Shown here piece by piece: positions 53,800 to 61,864 of a DNA stretch of 64,000 nt. The notes beneath the pieces were generated by a model, which saw nothing but the letters and a program-made list of their open reading frames with translations, searched no databases and was not told where the DNA came from. Location: positions 1-64,000 of the forward strand of contig NZ_BONE01000047.1 of assembly GCF_016862555.1 (NCBI RefSeq), given 5' to 3'. Each line of letters begins with the position of its first letter. The stretch's first letter is position 1. Both the position numbers and the translations under genes were made by a program. The DNA comes from Asanoa siamensis. Its GTDB lineage: Bacteria > Actinomycetota > Actinomycetes > Mycobacteriales > Micromonosporaceae.

Positions 53800-55947
53800 C
53801 TAAACGAGAAGGTCCGCGCACATCTGGACGACGTGCTCCGGGACCGCGTCGAACTCGCGCGGGTTCAGCTGCATCACGTACTCGTTCTCGATGTGGTAGG
53901 ACTCGTTGACAAACTTCTTGAAGGCGGCATCGCCGCCAGGGGCATCGGGGTCAAGCTCTGAGGCGATGCGGAAGATCTGGACCTTCTCGTAGCCCACGTT
54001 CGTGGCGTCGAACTTGACCTTCAGGACCTCCAGGTCTTTGAGCTGCGCCAGGAGCACGTCGTAGTCAAAGCTGGGGATCACCTTCTGGATTTCGGCGATC
54101 GCTTGCTGGCGCTCATCCTCGTCAAGGGGGATGAACTCGCCCTTCTCGCCCTTCGAGCTGGGTTCATCCCGAACGTGGAGAAGGCTTGAGAGAACGTCGT
54201 ACGCCGCCCCGCGCTCGCCGTGGACCTCGTAGCGGCGGCGGAGGTAGATGCACTTGATTACCGGGTCGGCGGATGAGCCGATGTTCTCGTCGCAGACTTG
54301 AGAGAACGTCATGATGTCTGCGGGCTTGATGGGCTTCTCCTCCACCTGACCCTCCCGGCTCTGGAGGAAGTGGACGGCGGGAGTGGCTGCCAGGAATTGC
54401 CCCGACGTCGCCGTTCGGACGATGTCGATGGCAGGCTCGATGTCGTGAGTCAGGAGCAGCGTGGTGAATCCCCGGAGGCTCTGCTTGCCGTGAAAGAGCT
54501 TGTGGAGGATGGCGAACTTCTTCGTCTTGTCGAAACTCGACACGGGATCATCGAGGACGACGAGGTCAGGCGCGTCGCGGCGGACCTGATGCATGAACAG
54601 AACAAGCGCGAAGGCGTTACGCTCGCCGTAGCTCAGATGCCTGCCAGCAGCTTCCAGGTGACCCGGAGAATCCTGGTGTTCAAGGATCATCCGATAGGAC
54701 TCGCCCCTGGACTCGATCCGCACAGCGTACTTGTAGCCAGCGGACCGAAGGTACTCGTTGATCTCATCCTGGTTCCGCCGGATCGACTTCGCCACCGCTG
54801 CCTTCTGGATGCCCACCCGCCTCTTGATCTCGTTGATCCGCTGGGCAACATGATCAAGCTCCGCGTTCAGTCCTTCCACCACAACCCGGGTGTCCTCAGA
54901 ATTGAGCGCATCAAGAAGTTCCAACTCGATCTTCAGACCCCGAAGCGCCTTGTCTACGTCGGGCTCATCGCGGAGAGAAACGAACGAGAGCCCTTTGAGC
55001 GCGGTGAACTTGTCCAGAAGCGTCTCGACCTGGCCTCGCAAGCTCGCCAGGAACTGATCTTCCTCTAGGGACAGCTCATCCAGGCTTGTCGTGATCTTTC
55101 GCAGTTGTTTAAGACGCTCGGGCACGAAGAATAGCGCCAGATGGTCGATGGCATGACGCAGCGCGCTCATATTCTTGACTGCAGCTGATTCGTATTCCGC
55201 AGAGACGTGGACAGCGGTCTCCTTGTTCACGCCGGGAATCGAGCAAAAGGGGCAGTTATCAGACAAATCGAGGTAGCTCGTGCCCTTCGATTGCCAGGAC
55301 AGCCAACCCGCAGGGTCCTTGCTGCGGAGGAACTTCTCGAAGCCAGAGAGGCGCTTCGGGATCATGGTTAGTTTCCCGCCCATGCTGAGCGCCTTGAATC
55401 CCTTGCTGGTCTTCGCGATCGCGCCGGATCTGGTGATGATGAAGGCGTTGCGCAACTCGGTGAAGCTGGCTATCGCAGCATCCAACGCCTTATTCTCCGA
55501 GAAGAGTGCCTTCAGGTTCTCGAAGATCGCCTCAAGCTCCTCGACGCCCGCTTGGTACTCCGGCGTCTTAATAAAGATCTCGAAACTGTTCTTGACCACC
55601 TCGTCTTGTTGGAAGACGAACTGGGAGACGTACCGCTCATCGAAGACCAAGACGTTCCTGATTTCGTCGGCGCCCAGCACCATCGGCGATTTTCCGCTGT
55701 CACCCCGGCGGTACTTGAAAGGGAGTAGCTCTCGCAGGGCACCCTCGTCCTGGGTATTGAGGACGAGGGCACGGGCGATGGTGCTCTTCCCGATGCCGTT
55801 GGGTCCGTACTTGATACTGAGCGAGTCGCGCCGGAGGCTGATCCGCGCTTCGGTGATGCTGTTGCAGTCCGTGATGGTTATTGCGTAGTAGTCAGATTGC
55901 GCGGGAACTGCGGACTGCTGCAAAGGGGTTTGGGCTGCCTTGGCCAT
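53800..55947 (-). CDS. RloC/PrrC-like AAA ATPase with zinc hook, probable anticodon nuclease
   Basis: A 715-residue ABC/Rad50-type ATPase of the AAA_13 group. Walker A is GPNGIGKST (48-56); a CPFC zinc hook (232-235) sits between two coiled-coil arms; LSYGE (438-442) is the ABC signature; LVVLDDPVSSFD (462-473) is the Walker B/D-loop; the H-loop is TLLLTHD (His501). A C-terminal domain has Arg570-x3-Glu574 and His591 (LRRRYEVHG ... SSLLH), resembling the Arg-Glu-His triad of PrrC-type anticodon nucleases, though the Glu-His spacing is shorter than in PrrC. YHIENEY near the end is typical of the group. Its GC is clearly lower than the flanks. It is single, with no restriction-modification genes adjacent. 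Confidence 0.85.
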   Translation of the reverse strand: MAKAAQTPLQQSAVPAQSDYYAITITDCNSITEARISLRRDSLSIKYGPNGIGKSTIARALVLNTQDEGALRELLPFKYRRGDSGKSPMVLGADEIRNVLVFDERYVSQFVFQQDEVVKNSFEIFIKTPEYQAGVEELEAIFENLKALFSENKALDAAIASFTELRNAFIITRSGAIAKTSKGFKALSMGGKLTMIPKRLSGFEKFLRSKDPAGWLSWQSKGTSYLDLSDNCPFCSIPGVNKETAVHVSAEYESAAVKNMSALRHAIDHLALFFVPERLKQLRKITTSLDELSLEEDQFLASLRGQVETLLDKFTALKGLSFVSLRDEPDVDKALRGLKIELELLDALNSEDTRVVVEGLNAELDHVAQRINEIKRRVGIQKAAVAKSIRRNQDEINEYLRSAGYKYAVRIESRGESYRMILEHQDSPGHLEAAGRHLSYGERNAFALVLFMHQVRRDAPDLVVLDDPVSSFDKTKKFAILHKLFHGKQSLRGFTTLLLTHDIEPAIDIVRTATSGQFLAATPAVHFLQSREGQVEEKPIKPADIMTFSQVCDENIGSSADPVIKCIYLRRRYEVHGERGAAYDVLSSLLHVRDEPSSKGEKGEFIPLDEDERQQAIAEIQKVIPSFDYDVLLAQLKDLEVLKVKFDATNVGYEKVQIFRIASELDPDAPGGDAAFKKFVNESYHIENEYVMQLNPREFDAVPEHVVQMCADLLV

Positions 55948-56346
55948 GGTTCTGCCACCATTTCACAACCTGCGCGCCGAACCGGCAAATGTCAGCCGAA
56001 AGAGGTAATCCCACCTGATGCTGGACGGATCGGTCCCAGGAGATGCTTGACGACCCGATCTAGATCCGTTGGGCTGACGTGACTCAGCGAGGGTTGCAAG
56101 CCACGCAGACGTCCGCTCATGCCGCCGACCGTGCGCTCTGGCGCCGGCGCGTCCGTCGCCCTCGGTAGCCTTCGGAACCGGGACGCCCAGGTAGGGGTTC
56201 GGCCGTGCCGATGAGGAGGCGTCAGTCGCGCGGGTAGGCGCTGCTCGCCGTCGAAGGTCGCGCCTCAAACGACGTCGGCGAAATTCTGCTGCGCCGTCAG
56301 AGCGACGGCAGCTTCGATCGGGCGGTCCCGAAGGTCAGCGGTCGGG
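55948..56346. other. Intergenic stretch, nothing recognised
   Basis: About 400 bp upstream of the AAA ATPase gene with mixed GC and no convincing open frame. It presumably contains the promoter of the ATPase gene; no clear palindromes or boxes are identified. Confidence 0.4.
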
Positions 56347-56553
56347 CTATCGTGCCGTGCGCTTCGGGGCGCGGATGGCGGCCTCCAACCGTAGGCCGGT
56401 TCCGACGAGGACGAGCAGCCAGGCCAGAGTGAATGGACGGTCGGTGGTAGTGCCAAGGGTCAATGGGGCGATGAGCAGTCCGACCACGATTGCGGCGGTG
56501 TCGACGTTCCGGAGGGTGATGGTGGTCAACAGGCGGCTGAGTCTGCCAGGCAT
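56347..56553 (-). CDS. Small two-helix membrane protein
   Basis: A 68-residue protein with two predicted membrane segments (about 19-34, AAIVVGLLIAPLTLG, and 42-56, LAWLLVLVGTGLRLE) and basic ends (MPGRLSRLL; RAPKRTAR). Length and layout suggest a small membrane protein with no recognised domain. The ribosome binding site is weak. Support is mainly the hydrophobic pattern, so confidence is moderate. Confidence 0.45.
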   Translation of the reverse strand: MPGRLSRLLTTITLRNVDTAAIVVGLLIAPLTLGTTTDRPFTLAWLLVLVGTGLRLEAAIRAPKRTAR

Positions 56554-56725
56554 GTGACCGTGCAGTCATCCGGAGCCTGCGAGAGGTTCGTCGGCGTTCC
56601 GATGAACGTCCGCTTCTGCCGCCGAGCGGGCGACGGCAGATAGGAACTCCCCGTACCCTCCGTAGACGCCTGGCGCGGGGGTTCGACCCGACCCGGCGCA
56701 CGCACGTGCCGAGATGCGGATGACG

Positions 56726-57283
56726 CTAGGGCTGGGCCGGGTTGCGGTACAGCGGAGCCGGGTCCCCGTACTGAACCCGTCGGACACCACCGGGCAGGGC
56801 CCTCGCCATAGCCTGGGACGCGTCGACGGAACATCCCACGGTGAACTCGACTTCCTCGTCGACCTCGCAAGCCAGGCACCAGGCTTGATCCTCGGGCCAC
56901 ACGAGGTGCGGTTCCTGATAGCCCTGCGCAGAGCCGTACCAAGCCAGGTACGGCGCGTCTCTGAGTACTTCGACAGGCCCGGTGAACAGCAGCATCGCTC
57001 GATGAGGAATCGGCACTCGTGGCGCCTCAGGATGTGGGTCCCCGCCCCAGCCTTCCCAGATCGCCGCATACGCAGTGGCGGGCGTGGCCGTGTAGGTAGC
57101 GAGGGTCGCGAGTACCCGGCGAAGGGCAGGATCCTCCCCCTCCGCCGGAGCCTGGGCGAAGGCGACACGCACGTACACGTCGAAACCTGGTGGGCCGTAG
57201 CGAACAAGATCCCACCAATCAACATCAGACCGGAGCAACCATTGCGCTGCGTCCAGGGTTGCCGCGGGTCGTACCTCGGTCAT
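56726..57283 (-). CDS. Hypothetical protein of mobile-region type
   Basis: A 185-residue soluble protein starting TEVRPAATLDAAQWLLRSD and containing WDLVRYGPPGFDVYVRVAF, IPHRAMLLFTGPV and WCLACEVDEEVEFTVGCS. Trp-rich, acidic, no catalytic motif seen. I recall similar proteins as orphan genes in actinomycete accessory regions, but no function is known. GGAGG lies just before ATG 57283. It stands alone between the small membrane protein and the PPOX gene. Confidence 0.65.
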   Translation of the reverse strand: MTEVRPAATLDAAQWLLRSDVDWWDLVRYGPPGFDVYVRVAFAQAPAEGEDPALRRVLATLATYTATPATAYAAIWEGWGGDPHPEAPRVPIPHRAMLLFTGPVEVLRDAPYLAWYGSAQGYQEPHLVWPEDQAWCLACEVDEEVEFTVGCSVDASQAMARALPGGVRRVQYGDPAPLYRNPAQP

Positions 57284-57554
57284 GCCTCCAGTCTGACGCC
57301 CCACCGCCAGCAACCAACGCACTCACATGCGCGAAGCGTGCGCGCCGCTCCTCCGCGCGCTACGCGTGGCGACGCCGGTGTTCGCACGCTCGCGTACTCC
57401 CTGCCGATGGAGCGTGCATGTAATGCATTACCACAGGACGGGACCTTGGTCGCGTCATCGCCGGTCTCAGGTCCTTGACTTGAAGCACAGTTGATGTTGA
57501 CACTGCCGCATCGATATGGAAACGCATGGGCGCGCAAAAGTTCGGAGGGACGAC

Positions 57555-57992
57555 GTGTCGGGAAACGACGGGTTCGACGTTGAGGCCTTTCTGGCGCGGC
57601 CCCTCACAGCTCGACTCGCGACGAGCGGCCCGACGGTTCGGCCGGTTTGGTATCTCTGGGAAGACAGCGCCTTTTGGATCATCACCGGACGGTGGTGGAG
57701 GGTGCATGCGCACGTCAAGGCCGACCCTCGGATCGCCCTGGTGGTCGATGAGTGCGACCTCGCGACCGGCATCGTCCGGCAGGTGATCGTCCGCGGCCGC
57801 GGGGAGTTGGTGCCGTTCGATTTGCCACGCGGTCGCCGAAAGCTTCGCCGATATCTCGGTGTCGACGAGTCGCGCTGGGACCCGCGCTTCCGTCTCGCCG
57901 ACGGCGTCGCAGACTCAAGCCAGACCAAGAATGCCTGGCTCCGGATCGGAGTCGAGTCGCTGGTAGCGAAGGACTTAAGCTTCTCAGTCTGA
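57555..57992 (+). CDS. Pyridoxamine 5'-phosphate oxidase (PPOX)-fold protein
   Basis: A 145-residue split-barrel flavin- or F420-binding protein. FLARPLTARLATSGPTVRPVWYLWED is the PPOX N-terminal barrel pattern; RVHAHVKADPRIALVVDECD and GRGELVPF follow in the usual order. It may reduce or bind small molecules with F420 or FMN. GTG 57555 is chosen because GGAGGG lies six bases upstream; an in-frame ATG at 57516 has no such site. Surrounding genes give no hint of a pathway. Confidence 0.83.
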   Translation: MSGNDGFDVEAFLARPLTARLATSGPTVRPVWYLWEDSAFWIITGRWWRVHAHVKADPRIALVVDECDLATGIVRQVIVRGRGELVPFDLPRGRRKLRRYLGVDESRWDPRFRLADGVADSSQTKNAWLRIGVESLVAKDLSFSV

Positions 57993-58117
57993 ACAGGTCT
58001 CCGGTGGATACCGTGCCAGTCGGTACATCCACTCTCCCGTCTTGGTCCGCGCATGCGGCCGAAGAGGCCGGCCGCCTCGGTCGTTCGATGACGCTGAGCG
58101 CGACAGGGGGAGTCAGG

Positions 58118-58195
58118 GGCACGAAACCTGCGCCGTTCAGGGGACATCGACATCTACTCCCGGATCGGACCGCATCGCCGCTGCTCGCAACGCTG
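58118..58195. repeat. Dispersed repeat, copy 1
   Basis: About 75 bp sharing blocks ACCTGCGCCG(T/C)TC, GACATCTAC, CGG(A/G)TCGGA and C(G/A)CATCGCCGCTGCTCG, in the same order and spacing (small indels), with a segment at 61643-61710. The stretch 57993-58348 between the PPOX gene and the next small gene otherwise shows no gene. Confidence 0.65.
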
Positions 58196-58348
58196 TCGAC
58201 AGCTCCGGCCGGGCGCATCAGGCATTAAGGCTGGCAACTGGTTGCCGGTGTGCCAAATCCTCTGCTGGTGGTAGACCCGAGGCGGATCGACCTGACACGA
58301 TGGCCGTCAGCTCCGTCAATGCGTACGAAGCGAACGGGGGTTATAGCA

Positions 58349-58621
58349 ATGGGCTCGGGCAGGATCCTTGTCGCAGTTGCTGTCTTCTTCGCGATGGCGT
58401 TCGGGGTGCTGGGCGTGTTCGGCGGGGGAAGGGACGGCGGGCCAGGAATCTCAGGCACCGTCGAGCAGGTTTATGAACCCACAGCGGGGCCCTTGCCCCA
58501 CCCGCAGTCCGATACGCGCAAGCCTCCGGGCACTGACGGAACCGATCCGTCTCGAGCGACCATCCGATGCGGCGAAGGCCAGGTCGTCGTCTGCGTTCAG
58601 GAAGTTTTCCCTCCCCGCTGA
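58349..58621 (+). CDS. Small anchored or secreted protein
   Basis: A 90-residue protein with an N-terminal hydrophobic segment (ILVAVAVFFAMAFGVLGVFGGG) and a short extracytoplasmic tail containing PLPHPQSDTRKPPGTD and two Cys. The PHPQSDTRKPPG segment resembles PRPQSDLRRPPA in the mature N-terminus of the secreted nuclease encoded 50 bp downstream, so it may be a partial duplication of that gene or a leader partner. A G-rich ribosome binding site lies eight bases before the ATG. Confidence 0.5.
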   Translation: MGSGRILVAVAVFFAMAFGVLGVFGGGRDGGPGISGTVEQVYEPTAGPLPHPQSDTRKPPGTDGTDPSRATIRCGEGQVVVCVQEVFPPR

Positions 58622-58671
58622 CCCCCGGTCCCTCGCGCGCCACCATTGTCACCTCCCGATCGGAGGAAACC

Positions 58672-59894
58672 GTGGTTCATCGATCGCGTTCGCCAAGAAG
58701 ATCTCTGGCCGTTTCCGGGGTGCTGACTCTCATCCTCGGATTCCTCGTCCCGGCCACCGCCGCTGAGGCGGAACCGCCCCCGATCCCCCGTCCGCAAAGT
58801 GACCTTCGCCGGCCGCCGGCGTCCCAAGCCGACAAGCCCCTTCCGGAGACGTGCGATCTTGCCGCGTTGCGCGCGTCGGCGAAGGGCGCCGACACAGCCC
58901 TCTGCATAACCCGCGCCAAACCCGGTATGCCAACGCCGCGCTCCCGGCTGCGCACTTCCCAAACGTGCCCGCCTGGTGTCTGGACAAGTACCCCGGAGCG
59001 TGGTGGTACTACCGGTTCGAGGGTTGCCGGATCAACTACATCACCATAACTGCCAGAATTGTCCAGACTGGCGTGGAGGTGTTCAGGGGCACGGTCGCCA
59101 TCAGCGACTACATGTTCACCAACGAGGCCGTCCCGAACTGGGCATTCGACTGGTCCCTTCAGCTTGTATCCGTCCAGCTTGGAAACCCTCTCGGTCTCAG
59201 CATCAGCAACGCACGTGTGCAATGCGTTGGGATGGGGTCCAACGACTGGCCATGCGGCGTCTCGTCTGGAGGCGACGGCATCCCCAGTCAGCCGCTCGTG
59301 CCGAACGTGGCCGCGCGTGGGGTGTGGTACATGACGTCGCCCGACGAGCTATCGACGCCGGGCATCATCATGAACCACTTCGTCCAAGCTCGCGTCCAGT
59401 TCAACTACGCATACCCGAACACGCCCCCGTTGGACTGGCCGGACATCGGCCAACGAATCCGGTGTGACAACGCATTGCCCGGCTACGCGCTCAGTGGCTG
59501 CACTTTCCCCTACCGGCCCTACCTGGCGTACTCGCAGGCAACTTTTCCCGAACTCACCGCGCACATCGCGTCCGCCCAGGCGGCCGGCGCTCCAGGGTCG
59601 GATACGCTGCCACCCAAAGTCCCACTGAACCGGCTCACCAACACCGCGCTCGCCGACAAGAACAGGAACACCGCGTGCCCGCCCGCAGTCCCGCGGCCGC
59701 CGGGGAAGTCATGTGATGAGTACCCGTTCCGGTCGACATGGCAGGGCCACTACACACGGCGCGGCGGTTATCCCGTGAGCGCGCGCATGATCGACCAGGA
59801 CGAGAACTCGCTCGGCGGCACCGACTTGGGAACGTTCTACAGAGAGAACCGCGTGATCGAGAACGACGCGTTCTGGGTGTGGATCACGCCTTAA
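58672..59894 (+). pseudogene. Secreted NucA/NucB-type nuclease, frameshifted
   Basis: GTG 58672 has an excellent GGAGGAA site and opens a signal peptide (SLAVSGVLTLILGFLVPATAAEA) and mature start with PRPQSDLRRPP. Near 58915-58930 the coding sense passes to another frame (a -1 shift), which continues to 59894 through an Asn/Tyr/Trp-rich central domain with several Cys. It ends in a NucA/NucB nuclease domain: CDEYPFRSTWQG, then DENSLGGTDLGTFYRENR and FWVWI. The active-site residues of CDEYPF and the Asn/Gly-rich motif are intact. Either a real inactivating mutation or a sequencing error; together with the shift in the next gene, decay is plausible. Confidence 0.7.
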
Positions 59895-59899
59895 GGAGC

Positions 59900-60378
59900 A
59901 TGATGGTCCGCTCGGCGCACGGCTACCTACGGGTCGACTATGGCCAGTTCTACGTGGCCGATCCCTGGCCGGCGCCGAAGAAGGCCCGTGACGCATACCC
60001 ACATTCCAACGGACTCGTTGGGAGCGTCCCCGGGTAGCGATGATCCGCACTGGCATCCAGAGCGGGCGGGTCATCGTCACCCTGGAAACGCTCAACAGTG
60101 CTCCCGATGTCGATACGTCGGAGTGGGAAGCATCAGCGGACATCGACTTCGAATCGTCGGGCAACGCGACCTTGCTGACCTGGGAACATGACATACCAGA
60201 CTGGTCGTTCCCGCTAACCACCACACCTGGCTCCTATCGCCTCAGGGTGGCCGCGAACGGCCGCGGAGTCGCCCGCGATCTGGTGATCGTCGACGAACCG
60301 ACCGAGGCCTACCTCGTCCAGATCTGGCCGCAGGCGGAACAAGGCCCTTTTAGGAGCGTGTTGGTCAGGTCCGGTTGA
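59900..60378 (+). pseudogene. ComJ-like nuclease inhibitor, frameshifted
   Basis: Frame one (59900-60037) begins AHGYLRVDYGQFYVADPW and ends at a TAG; frame two (from about 60020, ATG 60040, to 60378) continues MIRTGIQSGRVIVTLE, ASADIDFESSG and TPGSYRLRVA. Joined, the order (HQF-like strand, DGAISF-like strand, VPF-like strand, PKGDYQL-like strand) follows ComJ, the inhibitor of the B. subtilis nuclease NucA. It lies six bases after the NucA/NucB-type nuclease gene, the same pairing as nucA-comJ. AAGGAG precedes the start. One -1 shift near 60020-60037 joins the halves. Confidence 0.6.
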
Positions 60379-60455
60379 AGGTGCGGCGGGCTCGTCATTG
60401 GTCTAGCGGGGTTATGGTGATTGACGCATCGGCGGCGCCGCCAGGCTCGCGGCGG

Positions 60456-60660
60456 TTAGAGCCCTTTGGCGCCGTCGCGGTTCTGCCACCACGCCGCGAA
60501 GCCAGACGGTGACGAGCAGGCCGATGGTGTCGGTGACGATCAAACGCTTACGACCGCTCGACTCCGGCATGACAAGGCTGCCGCGGATCCCGGGCGTCGG
60601 ACTGCCAGGGACATCGAGCCGTCTCGCGTTGCAGTCGATTGATTCGGGCAGTAGAGAATG
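60456..60660 (-). pseudogene. IS5/IS4-type transposase remnant
   Basis: On the minus strand a fragment reads SSGRKRLIVTDTIGLLVTV and, after a frame change, VQNRDGAKGL, followed by a stop. These match the conserved GRKRHIVVDTLGLLL and QDRDGAK segments around the second catalytic Asp of IS5-family (DDE_Tnp_1) transposases. Both ends of the element are missing and no inverted repeats are seen. It marks past transposition in this island. The bases 60379-60455 just to its left show nothing recognisable. Confidence 0.7.
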
Positions 60661-60669
60661 ACGTCATCG

Positions 60670-61389
60670 TCAGTATCTCTTAAGCGAACCGCCCAGTTTC
60701 GGGCCAGCGCCACCGATTATGTCCCACAGCTCTTGTTTGGTCATGCCGACCTCAAGTGCAGTCGTGGCAACAAGATCGGTTGCGGCAACGGGCACGTCCT
60801 CTATATGCCGATCCGCACCAGGGTGAGTGGTGGGCCAAAGTCCGTCTACAACATCACTTGCCCATGCGATCTGGAGTGAATATAGCCAATATGCCTTGGA
60901 TGCAGAATCTGCGCTCAGCGTCAGGTTGCATCGATCAAGTGCGCGTTTCACCTCAGGTGATACTGCCTGGCAGTCATCCACGAGCGCCCGTCGTTCCTCG
61001 GGCGTTCCTTCGTTCGCGACGTCAGCGATCGCCAGCTTGTTAACACGGTCCGACAGACGCTCTAGGACTTGAAACAATTCCACCAGCGCCGCCACTCTGT
61101 TCGCCCGGACCAACGCGGCAGAATCTGGTTGCGACTTGAGCAATCCTTTGTAGGCCAACATGGCCTTGCGATCGATGTCACCCCGGTCGTAGCGGGCATG
61201 GCAGGTTGGACACAAGGCGATCAAGTTGTCGAAGCTATGTTCGCGAACCTTGCTCCAGGATGTAATGTGCGCCAACTCCACCGGCACAGCGCGGCAGGTG
61301 GGGATCGCGCACCGGTGCCCGGCCTCTACCAGCACTGCGCGCTCGAGCTCGCGTGGGACAGCGGGACGTCCGTCAGGCACAACAACCAC
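60670..61389 (-). CDS. HNH endonuclease family protein
   Basis: A protein of about 239 residues. Near the N-terminus an HNH nuclease domain reads ELERAVLVEAGHRCAIPTCR, VELAHITSWSK, DNLIALCPTCHARYD, with paired Cys (CxxxxC and CxxC) for a structural zinc and the AHI/N/H catalytic core. The rest is helical (ALVELFQVLERLSDRVNKL; TKQELWDIIGG) with unknown role. The start is taken at GTG 61389 because upstream codons in this frame are non-conserved and Pro/Arg-rich; GTG 61380 is also possible. GC is below that of the core genes. It may be a nicking or restriction-type nuclease. Confidence 0.8.
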   Translation of the reverse strand: MVVVPDGRPAVPRELERAVLVEAGHRCAIPTCRAVPVELAHITSWSKVREHSFDNLIALCPTCHARYDRGDIDRKAMLAYKGLLKSQPDSAALVRANRVAALVELFQVLERLSDRVNKLAIADVANEGTPEERRALVDDCQAVSPEVKRALDRCNLTLSADSASKAYWLYSLQIAWASDVVDGLWPTTHPGADRHIEDVPVAATDLVATTALEVGMTKQELWDIIGGAGPKLGGSLKRY

Positions 61390-61642
61390 ACTAAAGGATG
61401 TCTCGTAACCCGGCGCCTGTCTGGTGGGGACGCTGGGCAGGTTGCCTGAGGACGCTGTCGCCGTGGCCGGACCGTCGGCGCCGCCCGGCCGAGTCCCCGC
61501 CAACACCGCAACCCGTTTGCCCGGCACGCGTACGAGTATCGCTGCGCAGTCATGCCGCAATCCGCGCGCTTGCGGCTCCCCGAACAGCGGCGCGCGTCTC
61601 GGGCGGTCCAACCCCACGACGGGCCCCAATGCAGGGCGACCG

Positions 61643-61710
61643 TGGCACGAACCTGCGCCGCTCCGGCGACATCTACGCGCGGGTCGGAGGCCACATCGCC
61701 GCTGCTCGAC
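61643..61710. repeat. Dispersed repeat, copy 2
   Basis: Second copy of the ~75-bp repeat at 58118-58195, same orientation, roughly 80 percent identical over the shared blocks. It lies in a 475-bp stretch (61390-61864) between the HNH start and the TPR-like gene in which I see no other feature. Confidence 0.65.
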
Positions 61711-61864
61711 AGCCTCGGCTGGCGCAGGGGGTGTCTCTAGACGGGGGCACGTCACAGAACTCAAAAGCGCAACGCGACCGGCCGATCACTGATCGTGGAA
61801 ACCTGGTTTGTGTTCGACTAGGCGATCGAGGATGCCTTGGCCCAATGGCCGGGGCATCCTCGCG

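Noticed and set aside
53500-53961. 153-codon plus-strand frame near the tRNA
   Set aside because: Overlaps the end of the AAA ATPase gene antisense, has no ribosome binding site and no resemblance to known proteins.
53315-55947. Functional link between tRNA-Arg and the neighbouring putative anticodon nuclease
   Set aside because: RloC/PrrC act on other tRNAs in known cases; proximity is better explained by the tRNA being an integration site.
56297-56701. 134-codon Arg-rich minus-strand frame
   Set aside because: Overlaps the hydrophobic small membrane protein in another frame and looks like a compositional shadow.
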